Below are positions 1 to 8,529 of a stretch of 36,059 nucleotides of DNA, piece after piece. Both the position numbers and the translations under genes were made by a program. How positions within the stretch are numbered: the stretch's first letter is position 1; each line of letters opens with the position of its first letter. The notes beneath the pieces were generated by a model that was not told the DNA's origin, searched no databases, and was given only the letters and a program-made list of their open reading frames with translations. The stretch covers positions 72,421 to 108,479 of the forward strand of contig DKKL01000028.1 in NCBI GenBank assembly GCA_002455255.1. The letters are read 5' to 3'. The stretch comes from Candidatus Tepidiaquacellales bacterium UBA6667 (GTDB taxonomy: Bacteria; Bacteroidota; Ignavibacteria; Tepidaquicellales; Tepidaquicellaceae).

Positions 1-2495
1 ACAAATCCGTTTGATTCAAGTCTGTAGAAATAAGTACCTGATGATAATGTTGCGGCATTAAAGTCAACTACATAACTACCGGCAACTTTAAAATCATTTA
101 CTAATGTCATAACTTCTTTACCCAACATATCATATACCTTCAATGTGGTGTTACCACTTTTTGGTAATGAGAAATTAATTTTAGTTGTTGGGTTGAATGG
201 ATTTGGATAGTTTTGAGATAATTCAAATTTATCCGGTACACCAATATTTATATCACTATTCAAATTGAAATAACTGAAATTTCCGTTGAAGTCAATTTGT
301 TTTAAACGATACTTATAATTTCCCTTTTCAAGATTTCTATCTATAAATGAATAATTTCTTACTTCATTTGAATTTCCTGCTCCTGCAATAAATCCTATTT
401 TAGAGAATTTTAAGTTTGAAGTATTTAATGCTCTTTCGATTTCAAAGCCTGAATTATTAATTTCAGATGAAGTAGTCCATTTTAATTCAACATTTCTACC
501 TGAAATAATTGAAGAAAAAGAACTCAACTCGACAGGTAATGGATTATCAATATTTCCGCCGAGAGCAAATTCCGAAAAACCTACAACTTGATCAATTTCA
601 ATATAAATGGAAGTACGAGTAGTGAACAATTCTTCCCAAGGTACCCAAGTCGCACCGGGACCTGTTCTATGCATAATTTTTAAAGTAGCCGGATTTAAAA
701 CTCCGTTAGAAGGAATATTATTAAAATAAAATCTTAATTTTGCATTTATAAAACCGGCTGTTGAAGATACTGTCCAGAAGTAGTTTGAGATATTATCTGC
801 ACCGGAAAAAGTGCCCGATCTACCGGAGTTATAATACTGACCGGTAACATTAGACCCTGTTACGGGTGAAATACTGTTTACGAATAAACTTATACCTCCT
901 TGGGAAGCTATCGGTAAAAGTGCAACTGAATCGCTCGTTGGTGGATTTGAAACAGTATTTTCACTAAAAGGAGTAAGAGGATCAGTAATTTCATAAGCCC
1001 CAATAGTCGGAAAAGTAACATTTCTTGTTGTTCCCAAATAATCTGTTGTAATACCAACAATTGGAGTTCCTGCATCATAACAAGGGGAGTTAGGTAATAG
1101 TTTTAAATTATCAGTTCCGTGAAATAAAGGATTTGATGATATTGAAGATGTCTCACCGGAATTTGATACCCAGTCAGCAAAATTATAAGTGTTGGTTAAA
1201 TGTAATCCGACAGTAGAAGCGTTTGAAGCATAAAGACAATTATTAGAAGCTGTATAACTTGTAGTATTATTAGTTAGTGCAACTGAATAATGATTTCCTG
1301 TACCACCTGTTCTGATATTGGCAAAAATATTATCTCTCAAATTAACAGGAGTATTTCTATCCCTCATAAATGCAAATGAACTGTCATTACCTGCGGTAAC
1401 AACACCGCTTATATAAACAGAATTATATGAAATATTTAATGGTCCGGTTTGAACAACTGAATTATTATGAAAAATACCATAAATAGTACTACTGTTTGAA
1501 AATGTTGAACTTACATCATTTCCCAACGAAATAATATTATTATAAATATTTTGAGTAGATGATGTATTTATATTAATTAAACCTCCTGTTCTTGAGAATG
1601 CACCGGTAGAATAATTTGTAACATACGAAATTCTGTTGTTGTAAATATCAGAAGAAGCCGAATTTGTCGTACCGATTGCGAAAGCATTAGTTTGAACATT
1701 TCCTGTATTCATAGCTGATATGTAGTAAACAGTATTATGCGAAATATTTGTAGAAGTAGCAGTTCCAACGAAAATTCCATTTAAAGGATTAACATTTGTG
1801 GAGTTAAAAGTAGTTGAAGATCCAGATGTAGATAAATTAGAAATATAATTGTTTCTAATTTGATAAATAGCTCCTGTGCCCGATCCGAAAATTCCTCTTA
1901 AATTATTATTTGTAACGGTAGTGCCCTGGCAATATAAACCTGAAATATTATTAGAATCTACAGTTAGAGTACCTGCGGTTAAAACAATTCCTCTCAATTC
2001 ACCTGAACTTCTCTGTATATTATTAAAGATAAGATTTTTACTAACAGTTATGTTTGCGGTAGTCCCTCCTGCATGTATCATTGTTCCGGCGGTAGTAGAA
2101 TTTAATCTTACATCTCTTATTAAATTTTCTCTAATAAAACCGGTACCTCCATTTGTGGAAATAATTCCAGTAAATTGTAAATTAGAAGGCACATGAAAAC
2201 TGTCAGTAAAAGTTTCACCACCAATTTCGTTATAAGAAATTGAAAAATTAATCGCAGTTAAAATAGAGAGGCAATTTGTTGGACCCGGAGTTTTTGTTGT
2301 ATTTCTATAAACTTTATTACTGTCAATTCTCCAGCCGTCTCCATTTAATCCAAATAACGAAACTGCTCTATTGAAAAAATTTGTTAATATATTATTACTA
2401 ATTACATTATTTGAATTTAACCCTGAGCCGGTACTCGTATTGCCGTTAGAAGAAATATTATAATTGGGTAATACGGTAGGGTCAGCATCGTTATC
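1..2495 (-). CDS. T9SS-sorted beta-helix surface protein, C-terminal part of a frameshifted gene, cut by the window edge
   Basis: This frame is open on the minus strand from about 2495 to the left edge, roughly 830 residues, and lacks its own plausible N-terminus. It continues the protein that starts at 3088. Most of it is rich in Asn, Ser, Thr and Gly with recurrent N-N-x-I and Y-N-x-I patterns, as in right-handed parallel beta-helix proteins. Near the end is an LPVELSSF... domain with ELKWTTSSEINNSGFEIER, common just before T9SS sorting domains. The last visible residues form a type A sorting domain: SQNYPNPFNPTTKI, then VYDMLGKEVMTL, then SSGTYFYRLE. This domain directs export through the type IX system and attachment to the cell surface. 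Only the last few residues seem to be missing. The protein is probably a secreted adhesin or carbohydrate-interacting protein; no catalytic motif was identified. Confidence 0.8.
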
Positions 2496-3088
2496 TCAAA
2501 AAAATTATGAATAACATAATTGTTTGAGTTACCTAAGGTTCCTGTTGTAGTGGCAAACTGAACAGCACCTGAACCAGAGTTTGCATCTTTTCCTGAATTT
2601 TTAAAATTACAATATCTAATAATATTATTTGTAGCATCGTTTAAAAGTCTTATACCGGTTGTTCCAACAGCAGCTGAAGTTGAACCATTTATAATAGTAA
2701 GTTCTCTTGAAGTTCCTACACCACCGGGACGACCATCAATAATTAAATAATCTGCACCGTTCAAATTTATAATACCTGTTGCAAAAATAGAGTCTGAAAT
2801 AATTAATCCGGTAGCTCCGACAGCAGGTCTGATAGTGATTGTATTAGAACTGCTTGCACCTGTAACTTCGGTTAATTGAATTGGTCTTGTTTCAGTTGAA
2901 CCATCATAAATACTTTGGATTTCAATAGTATATGCCTGTGAGATAGGCGCAGCAGCCAAAATATCAATATAGGCAGCAGTTATACTATTATAAAAAGTTC
3001 CTGATGGGAAAAGTCTTACTGAGTTGACTTGTGAAAAAGAATTTTGTGTAAGTAATAAAAAAATAACAAACAGAATAATTTTTTTCAT
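2417..3088 (-). CDS. N-terminal part of the frameshifted T9SS beta-helix surface protein
   Basis: The start at 3088 is ATG followed by a clear Sec signal peptide (MKKIILFVIFLLLTQNSFSQ, cleavage near residue 20). Then comes SVRLFPSGTFYNSITAAYID, typical of the first strands of secreted beta-helix proteins in this group, and LNGADYLIIDGRPGGVGTSR, a familiar first beta-helix coil. Sense continues to about HNFFE (near 2495-2505). The remaining residues up to the stop at 2417 are low-complexity out-of-frame translation. The correct continuation (DNDADPTVLPNYNISSNGN) is in another minus-strand frame. One extra base just after the 7-A run at 2498-2504, or an equivalent change, would rejoin the two parts into a gene of about 1,030 visible codons. 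A real mutation and an assembly error cannot be told apart here. Confidence 0.75.
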   Translation of the reverse strand: MKKIILFVIFLLLTQNSFSQVNSVRLFPSGTFYNSITAAYIDILAAAPISQAYTIEIQSIYDGSTETRPIQLTEVTGASSSNTITIRPAVGATGLIISDSIFATGIINLNGADYLIIDGRPGGVGTSRELTIINGSTSAAVGTTGIRLLNDATNNIIRYCNFKNSGKDANSGSGAVQFATTTGTLGNSNNYVIHNFFEITMLTLPYYPIIIFLLTAIRVPAQG

Positions 3089-3158
3089 ATTGGTTTGAGT
3101 TTTGATATAACAAAATAGTAATATTTTTTATAAATTTAAATAATATGAAATATATTTA

Positions 3159-4295
3159 ATGATAATAAAAAATAAAATTTCCAGAAAACAGTTGAGAAAA
3201 ATTTCTATGGAGCAACAATTGTTTTTAACTTCAAAAGTTATAGGTGTTGATAAAATTATAAATAAGTTGGGTTATATTCAGATTGATACGATTTCAATTG
3301 TAGAGAGAAGTCATAATCATATTTTGTGGACAAGGAATAAGAATTTTGAACATAAAGAATTGAATGAATTAATAAATAAGAAAAAAATATTTGAGTATTG
3401 GGATCATGCTGCTTCGTATTTGCCAATAAAATTTTATAAATATTCACTTTACAGAAAAAGAAAATTTAAAAAAGAATATTCACATTGGTTTAAAGAAAAT
3501 AAGAGATTATTAAAGTTTGTAAAAGATAGAATCAATGGTGAAGGAGCATTGATGTCAAAGGATTTTGAATCAGAGGGAAAGACGAGGACAGGTTGGTGGG
3601 ACTGGAAACCTGCTAAGAGAGCGTTGGAGATGATGTTTCACAGTGGGGATTTGGTAATTTCAGAGAGGAGAAATTTTCAGAAAGTATATGATTTGAAAGA
3701 AAATTTTTATTCAGAATTTGAAAGTATGGAAGTTCCGAGTGATGAGGAGTATTTTGAACATTTAGTTATGAAAGCGATTGATTCTTATGGCTATGCATCA
3801 ATTCGGGAGATTTTATATTTAAGAAAGAAAGATTATACAGTTTTAAAAAAAGTAATTAAAAAGTTAATTGAGGAAAATAGAATTAAAGAGTTTATAGTTG
3901 AAGGAAGTGAGGAGATTTATTTTACTAAATCAGAAATTTTGAATAAGAAATTCAAAGAAATTGAAGACAAAGAATTACATATTTTAAATCCATTTGATAA
4001 TTTAATAATTCAAAGAGAGAGAACAAAATTTTTATTTGATTTTGATTATGTAATAGAATGTTATGTTCCTGCACATAAACGAAAATTTGGATATTATGTT
4101 TTACCGGTTTTATATGGTGATAAATTTGTTGGCAGGATAGATGCGAAGGCAGACAGGAAGAAGAAAGAGTTAGTAGTTTATAATTATTTCAGGGAAAGTG
4201 GAATAAAAAATGAAAAAGAAATTAGTTATAAACTTAAAAAATATTTAGATCAATTTGCAATTTTTACGAAGTGTGAAAAAGTAAAGTTTTTATAA
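3159..4295 (+). CDS. ycaQ: YcaQ/AlkX-family winged-helix DNA glycosylase (HTH_42)
   Basis: The protein belongs to the YcaQ/AlkX/AlkZ family (HTH_42), whose characterised members remove alkylated bases and unhook interstrand crosslinks in DNA. The 378 residues are close to the family length. The N-terminal LGYIQIDTISIVERSHNHIL segment carries the QxD catalytic signature as Q41-I42-D43. Other family landmarks follow in order: EYWDHAASYLP near 79-89, GWWDWKPAKRALE near 145-157, ISERRNFQKVYDL near 167-179, LNPFDNLIIQRERTKFLFDF near 276-295, and ECYVPAHKRKFGYYVLP near 300-316. It is divergent from the T9SS gene, with 70 bp between them. It converges on the CPXCG gene with only a few bases between the stops, and no terminator is visible there. 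It is a housekeeping repair gene unrelated to the polysaccharide locus. The family call is secure; substrate range is not known. Confidence 0.92.
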   Translation: MIIKNKISRKQLRKISMEQQLFLTSKVIGVDKIINKLGYIQIDTISIVERSHNHILWTRNKNFEHKELNELINKKKIFEYWDHAASYLPIKFYKYSLYRKRKFKKEYSHWFKENKRLLKFVKDRINGEGALMSKDFESEGKTRTGWWDWKPAKRALEMMFHSGDLVISERRNFQKVYDLKENFYSEFESMEVPSDEEYFEHLVMKAIDSYGYASIREILYLRKKDYTVLKKVIKKLIEENRIKEFIVEGSEEIYFTKSEILNKKFKEIEDKELHILNPFDNLIIQRERTKFLFDFDYVIECYVPAHKRKFGYYVLPVLYGDKFVGRIDAKADRKKKELVVYNYFRESGIKNEKEISYKLKKYLDQFAIFTKCEKVKFL

Positions 4296-4302
4296 GTTTG
4301 TT

Positions 4303-4488
4303 TCAGTCATTTTCACGAATAACATTAAGTGAAACGATTTCATTCCCGGAAAAGACAACAGAAATTTCAAGAGGACGACAACAAACTTCGCAATCTTGAA
4401 GAAGAGTTTGTTTGGAACCATCTTCGGGATAAACAGATGTTACATTTTCCTCACCACAAAAGGGACAATAAAAATTTATTTCGTTCAA
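4303..4488 (-). CDS. CPXCG motif-containing cysteine-rich small protein
   Basis: This 61-residue protein matches the Cys_rich_CPXG family in length and layout. CPFCG lies at residues 9-13, and a second cluster, DCEVCCRPLEI, lies about 20 residues later. The four outer cysteines would make a zinc ribbon-like site. The acidic, hydrophobic C-terminal half (SGNEIVSLNV) is also usual. The family is widespread in bacteria and has no established function. The start lies a few bases past the stop of the DUF4476 gene on the same strand, so the two are probably co-transcribed. Confidence 0.85.
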   Translation of the reverse strand: MNEINFYCPFCGEENVTSVYPEDGSKQTLLQDCEVCCRPLEISVVFSGNEIVSLNVIREND

Positions 4489-4493
4489 TGTTT

Positions 4494-4976
4494 TTAATTC
4501 CTTTGGTTTCTCACGAATTCCATTAATTCATTTACGCTTGATTCAAAAGTCAGCAAGTCGTAAAGATAATAGAAATTTTGTTTGTCTATTATTTTTTTGT
4601 AGGCATACTTTGCAATTTCAATTTTATCAGATTCAAAACTTAGATATGAAAATAAATCTTTAATTTGAGTTACCTTAAAATAGTTGTAATCGATGGCTTC
4701 TTTCATTATAGAAATTCTTGAATCGGAGAAAGGTCGTTTGGAAATGAAAGTTGTCAGTTTGTTAAATTCAAAATCAGAAATTGTGTAATGATTATTGTGA
4801 GAGAAGTTACAGTTTGAGCAGTTGTTACAGTTACAGTTGCAATTAGAGGGTTGGTATTGGTTATGAGAGCCGGACTCGATTTTGGTGTTTTTATTGTAGA
4901 GCCATTCCTGAGAGTGGGCAGAATTTAAGAATAAGAAATTTAAGCAGACAAAAGAAAATAGAAAAATTGTTTTCAT
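4494..4976 (-). CDS. Secreted DUF4476 domain protein with a Cys/Asn-rich linker
   Basis: The 160-residue product starts with a signal peptide (hydrophobic residues 3-20, then AHSQ as cleavage region). A low-complexity linker follows with five closely spaced cysteines (C46, C48, C50, C53, C56, in the phrase SNCNCNCNNCSNCNF). From about residue 66 to the end it looks like DUF4476: FEFNKLTTFISKRPFSDSRI, then FKVTQIKDLFSYLSFESDKI, then IAKYAYKKIIDKQNFYYLYD, then LTFESSVNELMEFV. DUF4476 proteins are found mainly in Bacteroidota and their function is unknown. The Cys/Asn linker is not part of the domain as I know it and could bind metal or form disulfides outside the cytoplasm. The CPXCG gene follows closely. 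Confidence 0.75.
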   Translation of the reverse strand: MKTIFLFSFVCLNFLFLNSAHSQEWLYNKNTKIESGSHNQYQPSNCNCNCNNCSNCNFSHNNHYTISDFEFNKLTTFISKRPFSDSRISIMKEAIDYNYFKVTQIKDLFSYLSFESDKIEIAKYAYKKIIDKQNFYYLYDLLTFESSVNELMEFVRNQRN

Positions 4977-5026
4977 AATTTTAGAGTTAAGTTATGATAT
5001 TTATGATATAATTTTTGAAAGATTGT

Positions 5027-5034
5027 CAAAGTTA
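5027..5034 (-). promoter_or_regulatory. Possible Bacteroidota-type -7 box (TAACTTTG) upstream of the DUF4476 gene
   Basis: Read on the minus strand this is TAACTTTG, matching the TAnnTTTG -7 element of Bacteroidota primary sigma promoters. It would leave a leader of about 45 bases before the ATG at 4976. It overlaps TTGACA (5024-5029 on the minus strand), which could instead be a -35 box with a weak TATCAT 15 bases later. No good -33 TTTG is seen. The motif occurs by chance in AT-rich DNA, so this is weak support. Confidence 0.25.
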
Positions 5035-5094
5035 TGTCATAAATATCTTAGAACTTAAAGTGCAGTTCAAAAATAAATGTTCCGGAGATTTGGA

Positions 5095-5808
5095 TTAGAT
5101 TAGTTTTCCTTTTCTAACTATTATATCAGAGCCATCAGCGAGGAAAACGGAATGTGGTTTTAAGTTTAGGAAATGCAAGAAAGATTTTCCGTAAAGGGAT
5201 TCTATATTTAGTTCAGATTCGAAAGAATTAACATTATAAATACTCCAACGAGGATGTTCGACTTGGTATTCGAGAGTTTCAGTGTTGCTCCATTTTGAAT
5301 AACCCCAGAAATGTTCAGTTATAAATTCTTCAAAAGAATTTTCTTTGAGAGGTTGCGGATTATTGTCTGCAGTCGCTCTAACGAAATTGATTTTATTTTT
5401 GATAGACCAGGAATATTCTATGTTGATTTCATTATTAGATTTTGTGAGAGAGTTTTTAATTGGGAGCGTAATATAGTTTTCACGATAGAGAGAGTTTGCG
5501 ACGAATGTGATGATACCTTTAGGAACAATTTCTTTAATGAAAGTAACACCTCTTTTAATTTCACCGTTGTCGTTATATTTTACATAAAATCTAAGATTGA
5601 ATTCGTCAAAGTTTTTGTGGAACGGGAAAGAGAGACCGAGAACTTTTGTATTGAGGAACATAAATCCGACGAGACTGACGAAGCAATTGTTTTGGTAGAG
5701 ATCGAGTTCGGTTTTTGCGGGAAGGTATTTTTTTAGTAATTCTGGGGGAACTATGTAGTTAGCGATTAATAGATTTTTCCACGCAGCAGTAAGGAATTTT
5801 TTTTGCAT
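5095..5808 (-). CDS. DUF2071 (YqjF-like) family protein
   Basis: The protein shows the DUF2071/YqjF layout. It opens with AAWKNLLIANYIVPPELLKK and LPAKTELDLYQNNCFVSLVG, continues with FLNTKVLGLSFPFHKNFDEF and NLRFYVKYN, and ends with HSVFLADGSDIIVRKGKLI. DUF2071 proteins resemble acetoacetate decarboxylase-like barrels and have no settled function. I chose the ATG at 5808 (237 residues) because family members start just before this tryptophan-containing segment. A TTG at 5847 would add 13 atypical residues and lies inside a possible -7 promoter box. The gene has no evident partner and stands apart from the polysaccharide locus. Confidence 0.82.
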   Translation of the reverse strand: MQKKFLTAAWKNLLIANYIVPPELLKKYLPAKTELDLYQNNCFVSLVGFMFLNTKVLGLSFPFHKNFDEFNLRFYVKYNDNGEIKRGVTFIKEIVPKGIITFVANSLYRENYITLPIKNSLTKSNNEINIEYSWSIKNKINFVRATADNNPQPLKENSFEEFITEHFWGYSKWSNTETLEYQVEHPRWSIYNVNSFESELNIESLYGKSFLHFLNLKPHSVFLADGSDIIVRKGKLI

Positions 5809-5844
5809 TAGTGTATTAGAGTGTATAATAGAATAAGAGTAATA

Positions 5845-5852
5845 CAAACTTA
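5845..5852 (-). promoter_or_regulatory. Possible Bacteroidota-type -7 box (TAAGTTTG) upstream of the DUF2071 gene
   Basis: Read on the minus strand the bases are TAAGTTTG, an exact match to TAnnTTTG. Transcription would begin near 5838 and give a leader of about 30 bases before the ATG at 5808. That favours the ATG over the upstream TTG at 5847. No convincing -33 TTTG was found at the usual distance. Confidence 0.3.
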
Positions 5853-5975
5853 CTTAAAAAATAAGGATAAATCTGTAAAGATTGGAGTGAGTGGAGAGAT
5901 AGTTTAAAGAATTTAAATTTAAATACCTCAAACGTTATTTATATAGGAAATCTAAAATTATAATGAGATAGTTGT

Positions 5976-6938
5976 TTAACTATAATTATAATATTTCTTA
6001 AACCATTTAATAAATCTCTTTAAACCTTCATCAAGTCTTACCTTTGGTTTATATCCGGTTAGTTTAAATAAATCTCCTGTATCTGCATGAGTAATTTCTA
6101 CATCACCTTTTTGCAAAGGCAAATATTTAATGATTGCAGGTTTTCCAATGTATTTTTCTATAATACTTATAAATTTTCTCAGCTCAACAGGTCTCTCACC
6201 TCCAATATTCAACACTTTAAATTCATTATAATTTTTTAATAAAATCAGTTTCTTAATTGATTCGGTTATATCATTGATATATGTAAAATCTCTTTTCATT
6301 TTACCGAAATTAAATACTTCAATTTCTTCACCACTGAAAATTTTTTTTGTAAAATTATAATAGGCCATATCTGGTCTTCCATGTTCTCCATAAACCGTAA
6401 AAAATCTTAAACCAATCATTGGTATCTTATGGTTATGAAAATAATTGTAAGCTAAAATTTCATTCGTAATTTTTGAAGCCGCATATAATGAAATAGGCAT
6501 ATTAACAGAATCAGTAGTTTTAAAAGGAACATCTTTTCTGTTCCCATATACTGAACTTGAAGAAGCAAATATTAGTCTTTTAATAAAAAACTTTTTACAC
6601 AGTTCCAAAATATTATAAAATCCAACTATATTGTTCTTAATATAAGAATCGGGGTTTTTAAATGAATATCTAACTCCCGCCTGTGCTGCAAGGTTTATAA
6701 CAATATCAAATTTTTCATTTTTAAATATTTTTTCTAATTTTTCAAAATTACAAATATCACACTTAATAAATTTAAAATTGTTTATATTTTTCAATAAACT
6801 CAGTCTGTCATTTTTCAATCGTATATCATAATAATTGTTTAGATTGTCAATTCCTATTAACTCAATTTTTAGATTTTTTAATTTCTTTATTAAATGAAAA
6901 CCAATAAATCCTGCAGCTCCGGTAACTAAAATTTTCAT
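5976..6938 (-). CDS. UDP-glucuronate 4-epimerase-like NAD-dependent epimerase (GAE/CapI type)
   Basis: This is an extended short-chain dehydrogenase/epimerase of 320 residues. The NAD-binding GAAGFIG motif is at 7-13, SSSSVYG at 126-132 and the catalytic YAASK at Y152/K156. LAAQAGVRYS (83-92), YGEHGRPDMAYYNFT and FNFGKMKRDFTYINDI are characteristic of UDP-glucuronate 4-epimerases (CapI/LspL/GAE). The product would be UDP-galacturonate, a precursor for capsule or O-antigen made in the cytoplasm. It is transcribed away from the rest of the locus; the divergent GT4 coding region begins about 60 bp away. UDP-GlcNAc or UDP-GlcNAcA epimerases are close relatives, so the exact sugar is less certain than the family. 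AsnB-type amidotransferases in the same locus could act on the uronic acid it makes. Confidence 0.85.
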   Translation of the reverse strand: MKILVTGAAGFIGFHLIKKLKNLKIELIGIDNLNNYYDIRLKNDRLSLLKNINNFKFIKCDICNFEKLEKIFKNEKFDIVINLAAQAGVRYSFKNPDSYIKNNIVGFYNILELCKKFFIKRLIFASSSSVYGNRKDVPFKTTDSVNMPISLYAASKITNEILAYNYFHNHKIPMIGLRFFTVYGEHGRPDMAYYNFTKKIFSGEEIEVFNFGKMKRDFTYINDITESIKKLILLKNYNEFKVLNIGGERPVELRKFISIIEKYIGKPAIIKYLPLQKGDVEITHADTGDLFKLTGYKPKVRLDEGLKRFIKWFKKYYNYS

Positions 6939-6998
6939 ATTTTATTATATCAATTGCAAAGATTATTTAATAAATTTCCATTTTCAATTCTTAAAATA

Positions 6999-8090
6999 AT
7001 GAATATATCTGATTCTCCATTAAAAGTTTGTTTTTTAGCAGGTACTTTAGGAAAGGGAGGTGCTGAAAAACAACTTTATTATATTCTAAGATTTCTGAAA
7101 AGTAAAAATTTTGAACTACAAGTTTTAACTTTTAAATATGGAGAATATTGGCAGAGTAAAATTGAAAAATTAGGAGTTAAAGTTAATATCATAAAATCTG
7201 AAAATAAACTTTCTCGAATTCTTGAAATAAAAAAAATTGTGAGTTCCATACAACCTCATATATTCCAAAGTCATCACTTTTATTGTAATTTTTATGTAGG
7301 AATTGTGTCGAAATTATTAAAAATTGAATCAATTGGAGCTATTAGAAATAATTTTTTACAGGAATTAACAGAGCATAACAAAATAATAATAAAATTTATA
7401 ATTTTTTTAATAAATAATTTTATAGCAAACTCTTATTCAGCTGTAGAAAATTATAGAAACTACACAAAAAAAGAAAACATACTTTATCTAAACAATGTTT
7501 ATGATTTTAACTTTAAAATTCTGAAAAAAAATATATCAAATCCATTTACTTTGTTAAATGTTGGTTCTCTAACAAGCAGAAAAAGACAAGATATTTTTAT
7601 TAACCTAATCAGTAAATTTAAAACCCAAAATATTAAAGCTTTTATTGTCGGTGATGGTCCGGAAAAAGAAAAGTTATTGATGTTGAAAGAAAAATTAAAA
7701 ATACCTGAAAACAAACTTATTTTTACTGGAAAGATAAATAACGTAGAAGATTATTACTTAAAATCTGATATTCTAATAATAACAAGTGATTTCGAAGGAA
7801 CTCCAAATGTTTTATTAGAAGCTATAAATTATGGATTAGGTATAATTGTATCAGATTCTTCAGGGGATGCCTATCATATTATAAAAAATAATGTGAATGG
7901 ATTTATTTGTAATAACCAAGATATCAATTCATATTTAAATGCAATAGAAAAATATGCAAAAAATACTGAGTTAATAAAATATCACTCGAAAATTTCGAAA
8001 GAAATTCTATTGAAAAACTATTCTGAGGAAAAAATGGGTAGCTCACTTTTAAAAGCTTATACTAAAATTTTAAGTAGAAAAATTGATTAA
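6999..8090 (+). CDS. GT4 family glycosyltransferase
   Basis: This is a GT-B fold retaining glycosyltransferase. The N-terminal nucleotide-fold strand with an acceptor-side glycine loop is KVCFLAGTLGKGGAEKQLYY. The donor domain has TLLNVGSLTSRKRQDIFINL, then FIVGDGPEKEKL, then SDFEGTPNVLLEAINYGLGI, which carries the E-x7-E motif of GT4. I prefer the ATG at 6999 (363 residues) because the first beta strand begins a few residues later. The ATG at 6954 would add 15 residues and leave only 15 bp to the divergent epimerase. The protein lacks membrane segments, so it acts at the cytoplasmic face. Donor and acceptor cannot be read from sequence. A 140-bp gap follows before the export genes. Confidence 0.88.
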   Translation: MNISDSPLKVCFLAGTLGKGGAEKQLYYILRFLKSKNFELQVLTFKYGEYWQSKIEKLGVKVNIIKSENKLSRILEIKKIVSSIQPHIFQSHHFYCNFYVGIVSKLLKIESIGAIRNNFLQELTEHNKIIIKFIIFLINNFIANSYSAVENYRNYTKKENILYLNNVYDFNFKILKKNISNPFTLLNVGSLTSRKRQDIFINLISKFKTQNIKAFIVGDGPEKEKLLMLKEKLKIPENKLIFTGKINNVEDYYLKSDILIITSDFEGTPNVLLEAINYGLGIIVSDSSGDAYHIIKNNVNGFICNNQDINSYLNAIEKYAKNTELIKYHSKISKEILLKNYSEEKMGSSLLKAYTKILSRKID

Positions 8091-8195
8091 AGTATGCTCT
8101 ATTTCTAATAACCGATGATTTGTTTGAAAATTTTTAGAATTGAAACTGAATTAAGTTAAAATTAATTTATTTGTTGCAACGATAACAAAATCAAA

Positions 8196-8225
8196 TTGAA
8201 TAGTTTATTAAATTTTATATTTTTG
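8196..8225 (+). promoter_or_regulatory. Possible Bacteroidota-type promoter ahead of the export/nonulosonate operon
   Basis: TATTTTTG (8218-8225) is an exact TAnnTTTG -7 box, with TTG at 8196-8198 spaced 19 bases upstream, close to the -33/-7 arrangement of Bacteroidota promoters. It sits in the 140-bp gap after the GT4. The ATG of the next gene is at 8231, so the mRNA would be nearly leaderless. Otherwise this gap is AT-rich with no clear terminator or operator. Confidence 0.35.
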
Positions 8226-8230
8226 GTCGA

Positions 8231-8512
8231 ATGGTACTGAAAATATTTGTTAATAGAAATATTTCTTTAGAAAGATGTCCTTCTTGCAAAGAGTTTGGAA
8301 CTTTGAAAAAATCTAAAACTCGCAATATTTTCGAAAAATTTGTTCGATTGTTATTGTTTCGTCAATATTCTTGTAAAAAATGTGGTTGGAGAGGGGTAAA
8401 TTTTAAATTTCGATTTGCAAAATCTGCTTTCAAAACTTTAATAATATATTGCGGAATTATAATTTTAACCATTCTTTTATTAAGATTTATTTTAACTAAT
8501 TTATTTATTTAA
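8231..8512 (+). CDS. Small zinc-ribbon membrane protein of unknown function
   Basis: This 93-residue protein does not match a family I can name. Residues 16-19 are CPSC and residues 48-52 are CKKCG (followed by W), a two-knuckle zinc-ribbon arrangement with about 28 residues between the knuckles. The C-terminal third, IIYCGIIILTILLLRFILTN, is one transmembrane segment, so the ribbon is probably cytoplasmic and tethered to the inner membrane. The segment between is basic. It is the first gene after the gap and lies 17 bp before the SLBB export protein, so it may be a small accessory of the exporter or of its kinase. That role is inferred from position only. Confidence 0.65.
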   Translation: MVLKIFVNRNISLERCPSCKEFGTLKKSKTRNIFEKFVRLLLFRQYSCKKCGWRGVNFKFRFAKSAFKTLIIYCGIIILTILLLRFILTNLFI

Positions 8513-8529
8513 TTATAATTTTATTTAAA

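Noticed and set aside
1876..2196. Open frame of 106 codons on the + strand
   Set aside because: It lies opposite the beta-helix coding frame, and its Val/Pro/Leu-rich translation is what the reverse of Asn/Thr/Gly-rich coils gives. No start signal or domain.
4800..4850. Short ttacag/ttgcag repeats that could suggest a CRISPR or satellite
   Set aside because: The units are about 6 bases, irregular and within the coding frame of the DUF4476 protein. There are no spacers.
5311..5736. Open frame of 141 codons on the + strand
   Set aside because: It is fully opposite the DUF2071 gene, which has clear family motifs. The translation is Phe/Arg/Glu-rich with no recognisable feature.
5966..5985. ATAGTT-GTTT-AACTAT hairpin at the end of the epimerase gene
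   Set aside because: The six-pair stem is AT-rich and has no T run downstream on the minus strand, so it is too weak to call a terminator.
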